Assembly (NCBI GenBank): GCA_028283725.1
Contig: JAPWKC010000002.1
Span: 69,501 to 133,500 of the forward strand
DNA length: 64,000 nt
Origin: Neorhizobium sp.
GTDB taxonomy: Bacteria > Pseudomonadota > Alphaproteobacteria > Rhizobiales > Rhizobiaceae
Direction: 5' to 3'
Positions 42,252 to 51,992 of the stretch are shown here, in pieces; the stretch's first letter is position 1; every line of letters begins with the position of its first letter. A model generated the notes under the pieces. The model was not told the DNA's origin. It did no database searches and saw nothing but the letters and a program-made list of their open reading frames with translations. A program made the translations under genes and the position numbers.

Positions 42252-43835
42252 GTGGCGCAGACAGATATTTCCGTGAAGGCCGCGTCCTCCACCAAGGGCA
42301 TGGTCGCAACGCCCCATTGGCTGGCGACCGAGGCCGGCGCCAAGGTTTTGAAGCGCGGCGGCAATGCCATCGAGGCGATTGTGGCTGCCGGCGCAGCACT
42401 TTCGGTGCTTTATCCGCATTTCTGCGGGCTCGGCGGCGACGCGATCTGGATCACCGCCGACCGCTCGGGCAAGGCAAAAGCCTTCATGGGCATCGGTCAT
42501 GGGGCAGAGGAGGCCGGTGCGGCTTTGGCAGGTCTGTCCGCCATTCCCGCCCGCGGGCCGCTCTCGACGCTTCTGACTGCCTGTCTGGTGGATAGCTGGG
42601 ACAAGGTGCTTGTCCATTCCAGAAGCGAATGGCAGGGCAAGGAAACGCTTGCCGCCCTGCTCGATGACGCGATCACGTTAGCGGACGATGGCTTTGCCAC
42701 AAGCCCGTCACAGAGTTTCTGGTATCGCTTCCGGCAGGATGAGGTCGCCGGATGGCCGGGCTTTACCGAAACATTCGCGGCGGACGGCATGCAGCGCCAG
42801 CCGGCGCTGGCGAAAACGCTGCGCGCCATCGCCGACAAGGGTGTTCGCGACTTCTATGAGGGCGAGCTGGCCGCGAGGATCATCGCCGGGCTGCAAGCCG
42901 CCGGTTCCCCGCTGACGTCAAAGGATCTCGCCGCCACCGCGACCCGCATCGAGACGCCGCTGTCGATCGATTATCGCGGGCTCACGCTTCTCGCCCCGCC
43001 GCCGCCGACGCAAGGTGTAACCACGCTCGGCATCATGGGCGTTCTCGCCGGCTTCGACATGGCCGGCCTCGATTACCGCAGTGCAGATTATTACCATCAC
43101 CTTGTGGAGGCCGTGAAACAGGCCTTTCTCGACCGTCCGGCGATCGCCGATCCGCTGTTTGCGACGGTCGATACCGATCGCCTGCTCAATCCAGACCGAC
43201 TTGGTGCAAAAACCCGCGCCATCGATCCGGCGCAGGCGCTGCCATGGCCGCAGACGTTCAAGCCGGGCGACACGGCGTTTCTGTCGGCCACCGACAGCGA
43301 AGGCCGCAGCGTCTCGATGCTGCAAAGCCTCTATTTCGACTGGGGAAGCGGCGTCGTTGCCGGCGATACCGGCATTCTCTGGCAGAACCGCGGCGCAGCC
43401 TTCAGCCTCGACCCGGCGTCACCAAATGCCTATGCGCCGGGAAAGCGGCCCTTCTATACGCTCAATCCCGGCATGGCGCTGAAGGATGGCCGTCCGCATC
43501 TTCTCTATGGCACGCAGGGCGCCGATGGCCAGCCGCAGACGCTGGCGCTGATCCTGTCGCTGATGATCGACCATGGGCTCGACCCGCTCGCAGCGCTGTC
43601 GCAGCCGCGCTTCCTGCTCGGCAAAACATTCTCCGATGCAACGGACAGTTTGAAGATCGAGGCGAATGTCGGTGACGGCGTCGTGGACGGACTTTCGGCA
43701 ATCGGCCACGCGGTAAGCCGTATCGATGCCTTCAGCCAGCTCGGCGGACAGGCGGGCGTCATCCGCATATCGGACGAGGGCCGCATCGATGGCGCACACG
43801 ACCCGCGCAGCGATGGCGGGGCAATGGGAATCTGA
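42252..43835 (+). CDS. Gamma-glutamyltransferase family protein
   Basis: A 527-residue Ntn-hydrolase of the GGT family, expected to cleave itself before Thr341 (GDTAFLSATD), the catalytic threonine. The second histidine/threonine of the usual TTH motif is replaced (TAF), and the later GSGVVAGDTGILWQNR matches the glycine loop. No signal peptide, so it should be cytoplasmic, unlike periplasmic Ggt. Start is GTG at 42252, with AAAGGGAA upstream. In the operon it may hydrolyse a gamma-glutamyl or related amide link. Confidence 0.83.
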   Translation: MAQTDISVKAASSTKGMVATPHWLATEAGAKVLKRGGNAIEAIVAAGAALSVLYPHFCGLGGDAIWITADRSGKAKAFMGIGHGAEEAGAALAGLSAIPARGPLSTLLTACLVDSWDKVLVHSRSEWQGKETLAALLDDAITLADDGFATSPSQSFWYRFRQDEVAGWPGFTETFAADGMQRQPALAKTLRAIADKGVRDFYEGELAARIIAGLQAAGSPLTSKDLAATATRIETPLSIDYRGLTLLAPPPPTQGVTTLGIMGVLAGFDMAGLDYRSADYYHHLVEAVKQAFLDRPAIADPLFATVDTDRLLNPDRLGAKTRAIDPAQALPWPQTFKPGDTAFLSATDSEGRSVSMLQSLYFDWGSGVVAGDTGILWQNRGAAFSLDPASPNAYAPGKRPFYTLNPGMALKDGRPHLLYGTQGADGQPQTLALILSLMIDHGLDPLAALSQPRFLLGKTFSDATDSLKIEANVGDGVVDGLSAIGHAVSRIDAFSQLGGQAGVIRISDEGRIDGAHDPRSDGGAMGI

Positions 43836-43836
43836 C

Positions 43837-45144
43837 ATGAGCATACCGGCTTTCGATCTGATGATCCGCAACGCCCGGCTGAACGATCGCCAACTTGACC
43901 AGGCGCGGTTAGGCGAGGCCCAGTTTAACGAGCCCCCGCTTGGCAAGGCCGAATTTGACAACGCCAGCAGTGTCGACATCGCCATTCGCGGCGGTCGGAT
44001 CGCGGCTATCGGCCACGGCCTTGCGGGCACGGCAAGTATGATCGTCGAGGCAGCCGGTGCCTTCGCCTGCACAGGCTTCACCGATAGCCACGTCCACCTG
44101 GACAAGGCCTGCATCCTCGACCGCTGCACGATCTGCGAGGGGACGCTTGGCGAAGCGGTGCGCGAGACAGCGCGCGCCAAGACAGGCTTCACCGAGGAAG
44201 ACGTCTACGCCCGCGCCGCCCGCGTGGTCGAAAAGGCCATCGTCAACGGCACGATGCGGATGCGCACCTTCGTCGAGATCGATCCGCGCGCCGGCATGCG
44301 CTCGTTCGAAGCGATCAAGCGGATCCGCTCGGATTACGCCTTTGCGATCGATATCGAGATCTGCGCCTTTGCGCAGGAGGGGCTTACCAACGAGATGGAA
44401 ACCTACGCCATGCTCGATGAAGCATTGGCCACCGGCGCCGATCTCGTCGGCGGCGCACCCTATGTCGATCCGGACCCGAGGGGGCATATCGGGCTGATCT
44501 TCGATCTGGCGCAGAAGCATGACGTGGCCGTCGATTTCCATCTCGATTTCGACCTTTTGCCGGAAAAGAGCAATCTCGACGCCGTTATCGGGGAAACCAT
44601 CGGACGAGGCTGGCAGGGTCGTGTGGCGCTCGGCCACATGACCAGCCTGTCCGCCATGCCCCCGGCAGACATGATGGCGCTGGCGCCGCGATTGAAAGAG
44701 GCCGGGATCGCCATCACCATTCTCCCCGCCACCGATCTCTTCCTCAATGGTCGCAGTTACGACCATCTGGTGCCGCGCGGCGTCACACCCGCGCACCGTC
44801 TGGCGGCGGAAGGCGTCCTTGCCTCCATCGCCACCAACAACGTCCTGAACCCGTTCACCCCCTATGGCGACGCCTCGCTGATCCGCATGGCGAACCTCTA
44901 TGCCAATGTGGCGCAAATTTCCCGCGACGAGGACATGGCGATGGCCTTCGACATGATCGGCCGTCTGCCGTCGAAAATCCTCGGCGCTCCGCATGGGCTG
45001 CGGGTTGGGGAAAGGGCTGACATCATTCTTCTGGATTGCAGCGCGGCCGAAGACGCCATTCGCGAAAATGCGCGCGTTTTCTGGGGCTGCAAGAACGGTC
45101 GGCCGACATTCGAGGCACCCAGGCCCGTCATCCTCAAAGGGTAA
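43837..45144 (+). CDS. CodA-like amidohydrolase with a pentapeptide-repeat insert
   Basis: A 435-residue amidohydrolase of the cytosine deaminase/N-isopropylammelide type. The metal HxH motif is DSHVHLDKA, with later ligands in DFHLDFD, GHMTSL and the PATDLF region. Between the first strand (LMIRNARL) and VDIAIRGGRIAAI lies an insert of about 30 residues with a five-residue period (residues 13-42). ATG 43837 is one base after the GGT stop, so the last two genes are coupled. It should deaminate or hydrolyse a cyclic or guanidino intermediate; the substrate is unknown. Confidence 0.85.
   Translation: MSIPAFDLMIRNARLNDRQLDQARLGEAQFNEPPLGKAEFDNASSVDIAIRGGRIAAIGHGLAGTASMIVEAAGAFACTGFTDSHVHLDKACILDRCTICEGTLGEAVRETARAKTGFTEEDVYARAARVVEKAIVNGTMRMRTFVEIDPRAGMRSFEAIKRIRSDYAFAIDIEICAFAQEGLTNEMETYAMLDEALATGADLVGGAPYVDPDPRGHIGLIFDLAQKHDVAVDFHLDFDLLPEKSNLDAVIGETIGRGWQGRVALGHMTSLSAMPPADMMALAPRLKEAGIAITILPATDLFLNGRSYDHLVPRGVTPAHRLAAEGVLASIATNNVLNPFTPYGDASLIRMANLYANVAQISRDEDMAMAFDMIGRLPSKILGAPHGLRVGERADIILLDCSAAEDAIRENARVFWGCKNGRPTFEAPRPVILKG
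43873..43962 (+). repeat. Six 15-bp units encoding pentapeptide-like repeats
   Basis: Translates as ARLND, RQLDQ, ARLGE, AQFNE, PPLGK, AEFDN. The central L/F in every unit and A two residues before it in most units match the A(D/N)LxX pentapeptide pattern. The units differ at the DNA level, so the repeat is not a recent slippage. Confidence 0.6.
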
Positions 45145-45279
45145 GGCCTGTCGCGGGACGTACCGGATCGCGGGTGAGACGACCAGCTTTGGCGCCTGCT
45201 CGCCATCCGCGCATTTGACGCATTGAACTTTGTCTCGAGACAGCGTAGGCGTGACCCTGAAGCCATATGGGCAGGGTCG

Positions 45280-45705
45280 ATGAAACGCGGTCATAGCCAA
45301 ATTTCCAGCTGGATGGTGCGCATCTTCTGCGCCATCGCTCTGGCGTTCGGCGGACTCGCGTCCGGCTCCCTCCCGATTGATGCCGAACTTCCATCAGCTG
45401 CCGACCAGCAGACGGCGGATCTGGCGGCCTATATCCTTCCAGACGGAACGATCCCCACCCTTTGCGTTACCGTCAACGACGATCAGGGCGTGAAGCACGG
45501 CACGACGGGGCATCTTCATGGCTGCGATGCCTGCGAAATCACCCTGGTCGCCTTCCTTCTGCCGGAGCCCCCGACAGGACCGTCCTTCGTGGCCCGCCAT
45601 GTGCCACAGACCATTCTTGCGCCTTCCGCACCTGTGATATTTGCACGGGCGCACCCGCCCAATGCCAATCCGCGCGCGCCGCCGCTGGCCGATCTTTTGG
45701 CCTGA
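45280..45705 (+). CDS. DUF2946-like exported protein
   Basis: A 141-residue protein with an N-terminal signal or anchor (WMVRIFCAIALAFGGLAS) and a HLHGCDACEIT motif near residue 89, then a Pro/Ala-rich end. DUF2946 proteins sit beside copper genes and carry a CxxC-type pair, as here. AGGG precedes ATG 45280; a Met at 45223 is less likely. It leads the copC-copD unit and may bind copper in the periplasm; that role is inferred. Confidence 0.72.
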   Translation: MKRGHSQISSWMVRIFCAIALAFGGLASGSLPIDAELPSAADQQTADLAAYILPDGTIPTLCVTVNDDQGVKHGTTGHLHGCDACEITLVAFLLPEPPTGPSFVARHVPQTILAPSAPVIFARAHPPNANPRAPPLADLLA

Positions 45706-45849
45706 GGCCAGTCCCCGCACGCCGCCGGCAAGGCGCCTTCGGCCGGCCCGCCTCCACACGATCACCATCTCTTTCGCCAGCACGGCCCGTAAGCATCGGC
45801 GCCCGGCTGCAATGAACAAATGGGGCCGATGCCCCGGAAAGATACCAGC

Positions 45850-46215
45850 ATGTCAAGATTTCTCCGCGCATTCCCCGTCGCCGGCCTCATCATGCTTGCG
45901 GCCGCCGGTCAGGCATTTGCCCACGCGCATTTGAAGGCCTCCACCCCGGCCGATAAGGCGTCTGCCGCCGCACCCGCCGAAATCAACCTCGGCTTCACCG
46001 AGGCGCTCGACCTGAAATTCAGCGGCATCGCCGTCGTCGGCGCAGACAAGACCGACGTCGCCCTTGGCGATGCGGTGCTGAAGGATGACGGCAAAACGCT
46101 GGCGGCTCCCGTCAGCGCCAGGCTTGCGCCCGGCGCCTATACGGTCAACTGGCACGTCCTGTCGGTCGATGGCCACAAGACCAATGGCAGTTTCACCTTC
46201 ACCGTCACCCCCTGA
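45850..46215 (+). CDS. copC: Copper-resistance protein CopC
   Basis: A 121-residue periplasmic copper-binding beta-barrel. The signal peptide ends QAFA, leaving His25 as the mature N-terminus (HAHLKAS), one of the Cu(II) ligands. The C-terminal VDGHKTNGSFTF motif supplies the other His and Asp ligands. It lacks the Met-rich Cu(I) loop, so it is a Cu(II)-only form. The stop overlaps the copD start by one base (TGATG). Confidence 0.9.
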   Translation: MSRFLRAFPVAGLIMLAAAGQAFAHAHLKASTPADKASAAAPAEINLGFTEALDLKFSGIAVVGADKTDVALGDAVLKDDGKTLAAPVSARLAPGAYTVNWHVLSVDGHKTNGSFTFTVTP

Positions 46216-47102
46216 TGACGGCCGATACGGTCTTTACCGGCCTGAGATTTGTCTTCGATTGCTCGGCGCTGCTCCTCTGGGGCAGCGCCATCTATCTGCG
46301 TGTGCTGGTGGAGCCAGCATTGTCGGAGAGGATCTGGCGACAGATGAGGCCGTTGCGCATCGCAGCCTCATGGCTCATCTGCGCAGCGACCATCGCTGCG
46401 CTTCCCGTCCGCACCGCCATGCTCGGCAATGGCTGGCCGGACGCGGCCGATGGTGCCATGATGCTCGACGTCCTGTTCCACACCGGCGTCGGCACAGCCT
46501 GGATCTGGCAGGCTCTCGGCGCGCTCGCTCTGGCGTCGTCATCGGCCTTTTCCGATCCACGGAACCGCATGATGGTCACGGCACTTGCTGCCGGCTTTCT
46601 GCTGACTGGCCTTGCAACGATCGGCCATGCAGCCATGCACGCCGGAATTTTCGGGTTCGTCCACAAGGCGAGCGACGTGCTGCATCTTCTGTCCGTCGGA
46701 AGCTGGGTGGGCGCGCTGATCCCGGTTTTCCTGATCCTGCGCCCCGCCTGCGCCGGAATATTCGCCGCCGAATGCCGTATCGCATTGATCCGCTTCTCGA
46801 CCGCCGGCCACGTCGCGGTCGCAGTCGCGCTGCTGACCGGCGTCATCAATACCCTGATGATCGTCGGAGGCCCTCCCACCGACTGGTCGACGCCCTACCA
46901 GATGCTCCTGTCGCTGAAGATCGCAGCTGTCTGCATGATGCTGGCACTGGCGCTCGCCAACCGCTACCTCATCGTTCCCAGGCTTTCCCGCCGGCCGGAG
47001 GCAATGGCATGGCTGCGGGCAGGCACGTTGGCGGAAGTCGCCATTGCCCTGGCCGTCGTCGGTCTGGTTGCCATTTTCGGCATGCTCGAACCGTTCCCGT
47101 AA
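46215..47102 (+). CDS. copD: Copper-resistance membrane protein CopD
   Basis: A 295-residue inner-membrane protein with eight hydrophobic segments and conserved histidines in TIGHAAMHAG and VLHLLSVGSWVGAL, the CopD signature. CopD works with CopC in copper uptake. Translationally coupled to copC. Confidence 0.9.
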   Translation: MTADTVFTGLRFVFDCSALLLWGSAIYLRVLVEPALSERIWRQMRPLRIAASWLICAATIAALPVRTAMLGNGWPDAADGAMMLDVLFHTGVGTAWIWQALGALALASSSAFSDPRNRMMVTALAAGFLLTGLATIGHAAMHAGIFGFVHKASDVLHLLSVGSWVGALIPVFLILRPACAGIFAAECRIALIRFSTAGHVAVAVALLTGVINTLMIVGGPPTDWSTPYQMLLSLKIAAVCMMLALALANRYLIVPRLSRRPEAMAWLRAGTLAEVAIALAVVGLVAIFGMLEPFP

Positions 47103-47268
47103 CAGCGATCTACAACCAAACGTGATAAGCTGACTGCGGGAACAATCCGCATCACCATGCGTAGTAGCACATGGACCGGAGCGGACGCTGTCTCGTCAAT
47201 GTCTGGCTCGTGTCCTCAGGGCCGTCGCCCTCGTGCCGGGCCTGCCGCATCGATAACGGGAGAAAGCC

Positions 47269-47349
47269 ATGTCCGCAGAATGGCCGATGTTCATCATGCA
47301 GTCGATCGCCGTTTTCACACTCGTCGGTGCCCTGTTCATCAGGGCTTGA
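47269..47349 (+). CDS. Possible 26-residue single-span membrane peptide
   Basis: A short frame (start MSAEWPMFIMQ, end LFIRA) that is almost entirely one hydrophobic helix. GGGAGAAAG lies two to ten bases before the ATG, a better site than many real genes here. It lies 166 bases after copD. Small membrane peptides often assist transporters, but length makes the call uncertain. Confidence 0.4.
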   Translation: MSAEWPMFIMQSIAVFTLVGALFIRA

Positions 47350-47441
47350 CCGCCAGCTTTTGCACATCCGTATCTCCGCGCCCCTGAGGTGACGGGGATG
47401 CGGAGCGTGTTGGCGAACGCTCCACCATGCCTGCAAACGCA

Positions 47442-47471
47442 GATCGGGCGCACCTTTCGGCACGCCCGATC
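47442..47471 (-). terminator. Hairpin downstream of RND operon
   Basis: GATCGGGCG (47442-47450) pairs perfectly with CGCCCGATC (47463-47471) over a 12-base loop. It lies 25 bases past the RND pump stop on the minus strand. No strong T run. Confidence 0.45.
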
Positions 47472-47495
47472 CAATGGGTTTCAAAGTGTCAGTTC

Positions 47496-50400
47496 TCAGA
47501 CTTCGGCGGTCGGCTTTGCGTCCGTGCCGCCGGCAGCCGTTGCGTCCTTCTGCCCGCCCTTGAAGATCTTGCGTACGGTGACGAAGAGCAGCGGGATGAA
47601 GAAGACGCCGAGAACGGTGGCGGAGATCATGCCGCCCATCACGCCGATACCGATCGAGTTCTGGCTTCCCGAACCTGCACCATTGGCAATCGCAAGCGGC
47701 ATAACACCGAGGATGAAGGCAAGCGACGTCATTAGGATCGGGCGAAGACGCATGCGGGCCGCATCGACGGTCGCCTCGATCAAGCCCTTGCCGTGGCTCT
47801 GTTGCTCGATCGCAAACTCGACGATGAGGATGGCGTTCTTCGCTGCAAGACCGATCGTCGTCAACAGGCCAACCTTGAAGTAGACGTCGTTCGACTGGCC
47901 GAAGATCGTTGCAGCAACCAGCGCGCCGAAGATACCGATCGGAACCGACAGCATGACGGCGAACGGGATCGACCAGCTTTCATAGAGTGCTGCAAGCGCC
48001 AGGAAGACGACGAGGATCGAGATCGCGTAAAGCTGGCTTGCCTGATTGCCCGAGAGGCGTTCCTGGGCCGAAAGACTGGTCCATTCATGGCTGAAGCCGG
48101 CCGGCAGCTGACCGACCAGCTGGTCGATCGTGCTCATCGCATCGCCCGAGGACACGCCGGCTGCCGGCTGGCCCTGGATTTCGACGGCCGACGAGCCGTT
48201 ATAGCGTTCCAGACGCGGCGAGCCGAAGGTCCAGTGACCGGTGGCAAAGGCCGAGAACGGCACCATGTCGCCATCCGAGTTGCGCACATACCAGCGACCG
48301 AGATCGTCCGGCTGCATGCGGAAGTTGGCGTCGCCCTGGACATAGACCTTCTTGACGCGACCACGGTCGATGAAGTCGTTGACGTAGGAACCACCCCAAG
48401 CGGCCGACAGCGTCGAGTCGATGTCGGACAGGGTGACATTGAGCGCGCTCGCCTTTTCCTGATCGATATCGATCTGGTATTGCGGCGTGTCCTCCTGGCC
48501 GTTCGGACGCGTGCCGACGAGGCTCGTGTTCTTGGACGCAGCCCCGAGCAGCTGATTGCGCGCGGCCATCAAAGCATCGTGGCCGGCATTGTTCATGTCC
48601 TTCAGGTAGAAGTCGAAGCCGGCATTGCTGCCGAAGCCTGGAATGGCCGGCGGCGCAAGCACGAAGACGCTCGCATCGCGGATCTTCGCCAGAGCCTTCA
48701 TCGCGCGGCCGGCAACGGCCTGAGCCTTCGATTCCGGCGAGGTGCGCTTGTCGAAATCGTTGAGCTTGATGAACGCGAGGCCGACATTCTGGCCCTGACC
48801 GCCGAAGCCGAAGCCGGAGACGCCCATGACGCCCGTGACATACTGCTTTTCCTGGGTCTGGTAGTAGTCGGTGACTTCCTTCAGCACCTTGTTCGTGCGG
48901 TCCTGGGTAGCACCGACCGGCAGCTGGATGCTGGTGATCAGGATGCCCTGGTCTTCCTGCGGCAGGAAGGAGCTCGGAAGCTTGGCGAACAGGTAGCCGG
49001 CGGCAGCCGTGACGAGAACGAACAGCACGAGGAAGATCGGCGAACGCTTCAGAATGCCGCCGACGCTGCGCTGGTAGCCATTGGCGCTTCGGTCGAAATT
49101 GCGGTTGAACCAGCCGAACAGACCACGCTTCTTGGCGCCATGCTTCGGCTTTTTCAGGATCGTGGCGCAAAGCGCCGGCGTGAGGATCAAGGCGACGATG
49201 ACCGAGAGGATCATCGCCGAGACGATCGTGACCGAGAACTGCCGGTAGATGACGCCGACGGAACCAGAGAAGAACGCCATCGGAATGAACACGGCCGACA
49301 GAACGGTGGCGATACCGATCAGCGCGCCGGTGATTTCGTTCATCGATTTGATGGTCGCCTCACGCGGCGACAGATCCTCTTCCTCCATCACGCGTTCGAC
49401 GTTTTCGACGACGACGATCGCATCGTCCACCAGAAGGCCGATGGCGAGCACCATGCCGAACATGGTGAGCGTATTGATGGAATAGCCGAAGAAGGACAGG
49501 ATGCCGAACGTGCCGAGAAGAACGATCGGAACCGCGAGTGTCGGGATCAGCGTTGCACGGATGCTCTGCAGGAAGACGAACATCACGACGAAGACGAGCA
49601 CGATCGCCTCGAACAGCGTCTTGACCACGTCTTCGATCGACAGTTTGACGAACGGCGTCGTATCGTAGGGATAGACGACCTCGACATTCGGCGGCAGGGT
49701 CTGCTTCAGGGTGCCGATCGCGCTTTCGACCGCTTCGGCCGTATCGATGGCGTTGGCGCCCGATGCCAGCATGATGGCAAGACCGGCCGAGGGGCTGTTA
49801 TTGTATGTGCTGGCGGTGTTGTAGCTTTCGGCACCGAGTTCAACACGGGCAACGTCGTTCAGGCGAACCAGCGACCCGCCGCTATTGCTCTTCAGAATGA
49901 TGTTGTTGAACTGTTCCGGCGTCTGCAGACGGCTCTTGGCCGTCACGGTCGCGTTGAGCTGCTGGCCCTTGACGGCCGGAAGCGCACCCACCTGGCCGGC
50001 GGAGACCTGCGTATTCTGCGCCTCGATGGCAGACACCACATCCGATGTCATCAGCGAGTATTTCTGCAGCTTGTCGGGATCGAGCCAGATGCGCATCGCG
50101 TAGCCGGAACCGAAGAGCTGCGTGTCGCCGACGCCGGGAACGCGCTTCAACGTGTCGTTCAGGGTCGAGTTGACGTAGTCGGCAAGGTCGTTGGCGTTCA
50201 GCTTGCCGTCGGTGGACACGAAGCCGATGACCATCAGGAAGTTGGACGTGGACTTCGAGACGGTCAGACCGTTCTGCTGCACCGATGTCGGCAGCTGCGC
50301 CTGGACGAGCTGCAGCTTGTTCTGCACCTGCATCTGCGCCGTGTCGGCATTGGCCTTGTTGTTGAATGTCAGCGAGATCGAGGCCTGACCCGTCGAGGTC

Positions 50401-50645
50401 GAGGTCGACGTCATGTAGTCGAGATTGTCGATCCCGGTCATGCCCTGCTCGATGACCTTGGTCACCGAGTTTTCGACCGTTTGCGCATCGGCACCCGAAT
50501 AGGTGCCGGTGATGCGAACGGTGGTCGGCGCGATCTGCGGATATTGCGAGATCGAGAGCGAGAGGATGGAAAGGGCGCCCGCCAGCATGATGATGATGGC
50601 GATCACCCAGGCGAAAATCGGCCTGTCGATGAAAAAGCGAGACAT
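47496..50645 (-). CDS. RND multidrug efflux pump, HAE1 (AcrB-like) subunit
   Basis: A 1049-residue inner-membrane proton-driven exporter of full AcrB length. The start [20 protein letters not shown] is diagnostic. The proton-relay aspartates are in [16 protein letters not shown] (about 406-407). Two large periplasmic loops and twelve membrane segments are expected. It follows the adaptor gene by 11 bases. No TolC-type outer-membrane gene is nearby, so it should share one encoded elsewhere. Substrate range unknown. Confidence 0.95.
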   Translation of the reverse strand: MSRFFIDRPIFAWVIAIIIMLAGALSILSLSISQYPQIAPTTVRITGTYSGADAQTVENSVTKVIEQGMTGIDNLDYMTSTSTSTGQASISLTFNNKANADTAQMQVQNKLQLVQAQLPTSVQQNGLTVSKSTSNFLMVIGFVSTDGKLNANDLADYVNSTLNDTLKRVPGVGDTQLFGSGYAMRIWLDPDKLQKYSLMTSDVVSAIEAQNTQVSAGQVGALPAVKGQQLNATVTAKSRLQTPEQFNNIILKSNSGGSLVRLNDVARVELGAESYNTASTYNNSPSAGLAIMLASGANAIDTAEAVESAIGTLKQTLPPNVEVVYPYDTTPFVKLSIEDVVKTLFEAIVLVFVVMFVFLQSIRATLIPTLAVPIVLLGTFGILSFFGYSINTLTMFGMVLAIGLLVDDAIVVVENVERVMEEEDLSPREATIKSMNEITGALIGIATVLSAVFIPMAFFSGSVGVIYRQFSVTIVSAMILSVIVALILTPALCATILKKPKHGAKKRGLFGWFNRNFDRSANGYQRSVGGILKRSPIFLVLFVLVTAAAGYLFAKLPSSFLPQEDQGILITSIQLPVGATQDRTNKVLKEVTDYYQTQEKQYVTGVMGVSGFGFGGQGQNVGLAFIKLNDFDKRTSPESKAQAVAGRAMKALAKIRDASVFVLAPPAIPGFGSNAGFDFYLKDMNNAGHDALMAARNQLLGAASKNTSLVGTRPNGQEDTPQYQIDIDQEKASALNVTLSDIDSTLSAAWGGSYVNDFIDRGRVKKVYVQGDANFRMQPDDLGRWYVRNSDGDMVPFSAFATGHWTFGSPRLERYNGSSAVEIQGQPAAGVSSGDAMSTIDQLVGQLPAGFSHEWTSLSAQERLSGNQASQLYAISILVVFLALAALYESWSIPFAVMLSVPIGIFGALVAATIFGQSNDVYFKVGLLTTIGLAAKNAILIVEFAIEQQSHGKGLIEATVDAARMRLRPILMTSLAFILGVMPLAIANGAGSGSQNSIGIGVMGGMISATVLGVFFIPLLFVTVRKIFKGGQKDATAAGGTDAKPTAEV

Positions 50646-50656
50646 TTGGATCTACC

Positions 50657-51922
50657 TCACTTCACGGAGCCGGTGGTGACGCTCTTGTCGACGCCATCAG
50701 CCATGCCCTGCTCGGTGCTCTTGGCCTTGCCGGTGTCGGACACCTGGCCATTGTCGGCATCGATCGTCACCTCGTCGGCGGTCACGTCCTGGCCGTCGCG
50801 CACGCGCTGCGAGCCTTCGACGATCACGCGGTCGCCGTCCTTGACGCCGTCGCGCACCAGCCAGCTGCTGCCGATATTGCGTTCGGTCTTGAGAACGCGC
50901 TGCTGCACCTTGCCGTCGGCGGAGACGAACATGGCGACCGGCTCACCCTTGGTGTTGTGGCTGACGGCGCGCTGCGGCACGAGGAAGCTGTTTTCCGCCA
51001 CGCCTTCCTCGATGGAGGCACGGACATACATGCCCGGCAGGAGAATGCGATCCGGGTTCGGGAAGACGACGCGTACGGTGACGGTGCCGACGGTTTCCGC
51101 AACGGCGGCCTCGAGGAATTCCAGCTTGCCGACCTGATCATAGGTCGAGCCGTCTTCAAGCGTCAGATGGACCGTGACGTTTTCGCCGGAGGTCTTCAAC
51201 CGTCCGTCTGCGACAGCCTTGCGGAACTGCAGAAGATTGGTCGAAGACTGCGTGACATCGACATTCATCGGGTCGAGCTTGCGGATGGTCGTCAGAACCG
51301 TCGTCTGGTCTGCCGTCACCAGTGCGCCGACCGTGACATTCGATGCATCGACGCGGCCGTCGATCGGCGCGCGGATTTTCGTGTAATCGAGATTGATACG
51401 CGCTGTTTCCAGCGAGGCCCTGGCGGATGCGACATCGGCATTCGCCTGCACAAGGGTCGCGTTGGCGTCGTCGAAATCCTGCTGGCTCACGGCATTCTGG
51501 GCACTCAGGCCCTTGTAGCGGTCAAGCTTGGCCTGCGCGCTCGGAACGGCGCCCTGTGCCTTCTGAAGTGCAGCGGCGGCGCTGTCATAGGACGCCTGGT
51601 AGGTGGCAGGATCGATCTCGTAGAGAACGTCGCCGGCCTTGACTTCACTGCCTTCCTTGAAGTTGCGCTGGCGGATGATGCCGCCGACCTGCGGGCGGAC
51701 TTCGGCGACAAGCGAGGCCGAGGTGCGGCCCGGCAAGGTCGCCGTGATGGCAACCGACTTCGGATGCAGCGTCACCGCGCTCACCTCCGGCTTTGCCATC
51801 GCGGTTGCGGGCGCCTTCGTTTCAGATTGGTTGCAGCTCGCCAACAGAATGACCGTAGCGAGGCTCAAACCGATGCGGACTGGTGTAGCGCGATGGTTGC
51901 GGGGCACTTCACGTTCTCTCAT
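50657..51922 (-). CDS. RND efflux periplasmic adaptor (AcrA-like lipoprotein)
   Basis: A 421-residue membrane-fusion protein. A lipoprotein signal ends LLASC. Barrel-sandwich hybrid halves (VRPQVGGIIRQRNFKEG and IRAPIDGRVDASNV) flank a coiled-coil hairpin (about 105-170). A beta-barrel and membrane-proximal domain follow. I use ATG 51922, but a GTG at 51907 with GAGAG upstream is equally good. It is the first gene of the pump operon and faces the TetR gene. Confidence 0.93.
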   Translation of the reverse strand: MREREVPRNHRATPVRIGLSLATVILLASCNQSETKAPATAMAKPEVSAVTLHPKSVAITATLPGRTSASLVAEVRPQVGGIIRQRNFKEGSEVKAGDVLYEIDPATYQASYDSAAAALQKAQGAVPSAQAKLDRYKGLSAQNAVSQQDFDDANATLVQANADVASARASLETARINLDYTKIRAPIDGRVDASNVTVGALVTADQTTVLTTIRKLDPMNVDVTQSSTNLLQFRKAVADGRLKTSGENVTVHLTLEDGSTYDQVGKLEFLEAAVAETVGTVTVRVVFPNPDRILLPGMYVRASIEEGVAENSFLVPQRAVSHNTKGEPVAMFVSADGKVQQRVLKTERNIGSSWLVRDGVKDGDRVIVEGSQRVRDGQDVTADEVTIDADNGQVSDTGKAKSTEQGMADGVDKSVTTGSVK

Positions 51923-51927
51923 ATTTA

Positions 51928-51945
51928 TGGTACTTGCTCGTACCA
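51928..51945. promoter_or_regulatory. Putative TetR operator in pump promoter
   Basis: Perfect inverted repeat TGGTAC-N6-GTACCA in the divergent gap between pump and TetR genes. It lies directly downstream of the pump -10 box, where a repressor would block initiation. Confidence 0.55.
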
Positions 51946-51947
51946 AT

Positions 51948-51972
51948 ATTATAGCAGACTGAATTTTGTCAA
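51948..51972 (-). promoter_or_regulatory. Pump promoter with perfect hexamers but short spacer
   Basis: On the minus strand TTGACA (51967-51972) and TATAAT (51948-51953) both match consensus, and TGC precedes the -10 as an extended -10. The spacer is only 13 bp, so the extended -10 may drive transcription without the -35. Confidence 0.5.
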
Positions 51973-51992
51973 TCACATGGCATAGGCCACCG

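Larger units (their letters stand above)
47103..47495. other. Intergenic region between copD and RND pump
   Basis: A 393-base convergent gap. It holds the possible 26-residue peptide and a 9-bp hairpin at 47442-47471. No other reading frame stands out. Confidence 0.5.

Noticed and set aside
40509..42617. 702-codon minus-strand frame opposite deacetylase and agmatinase
   Set aside because: Shadow frame; the plus strand holds metal-binding motifs of both enzymes.
47793..51137. 1114-codon open frame on the plus strand opposite the RND pump
   Set aside because: Its translation is an Arg/Asp/His-rich shadow typical of the antisense of GC-rich genes; the minus strand encodes a full AcrB-like protein.
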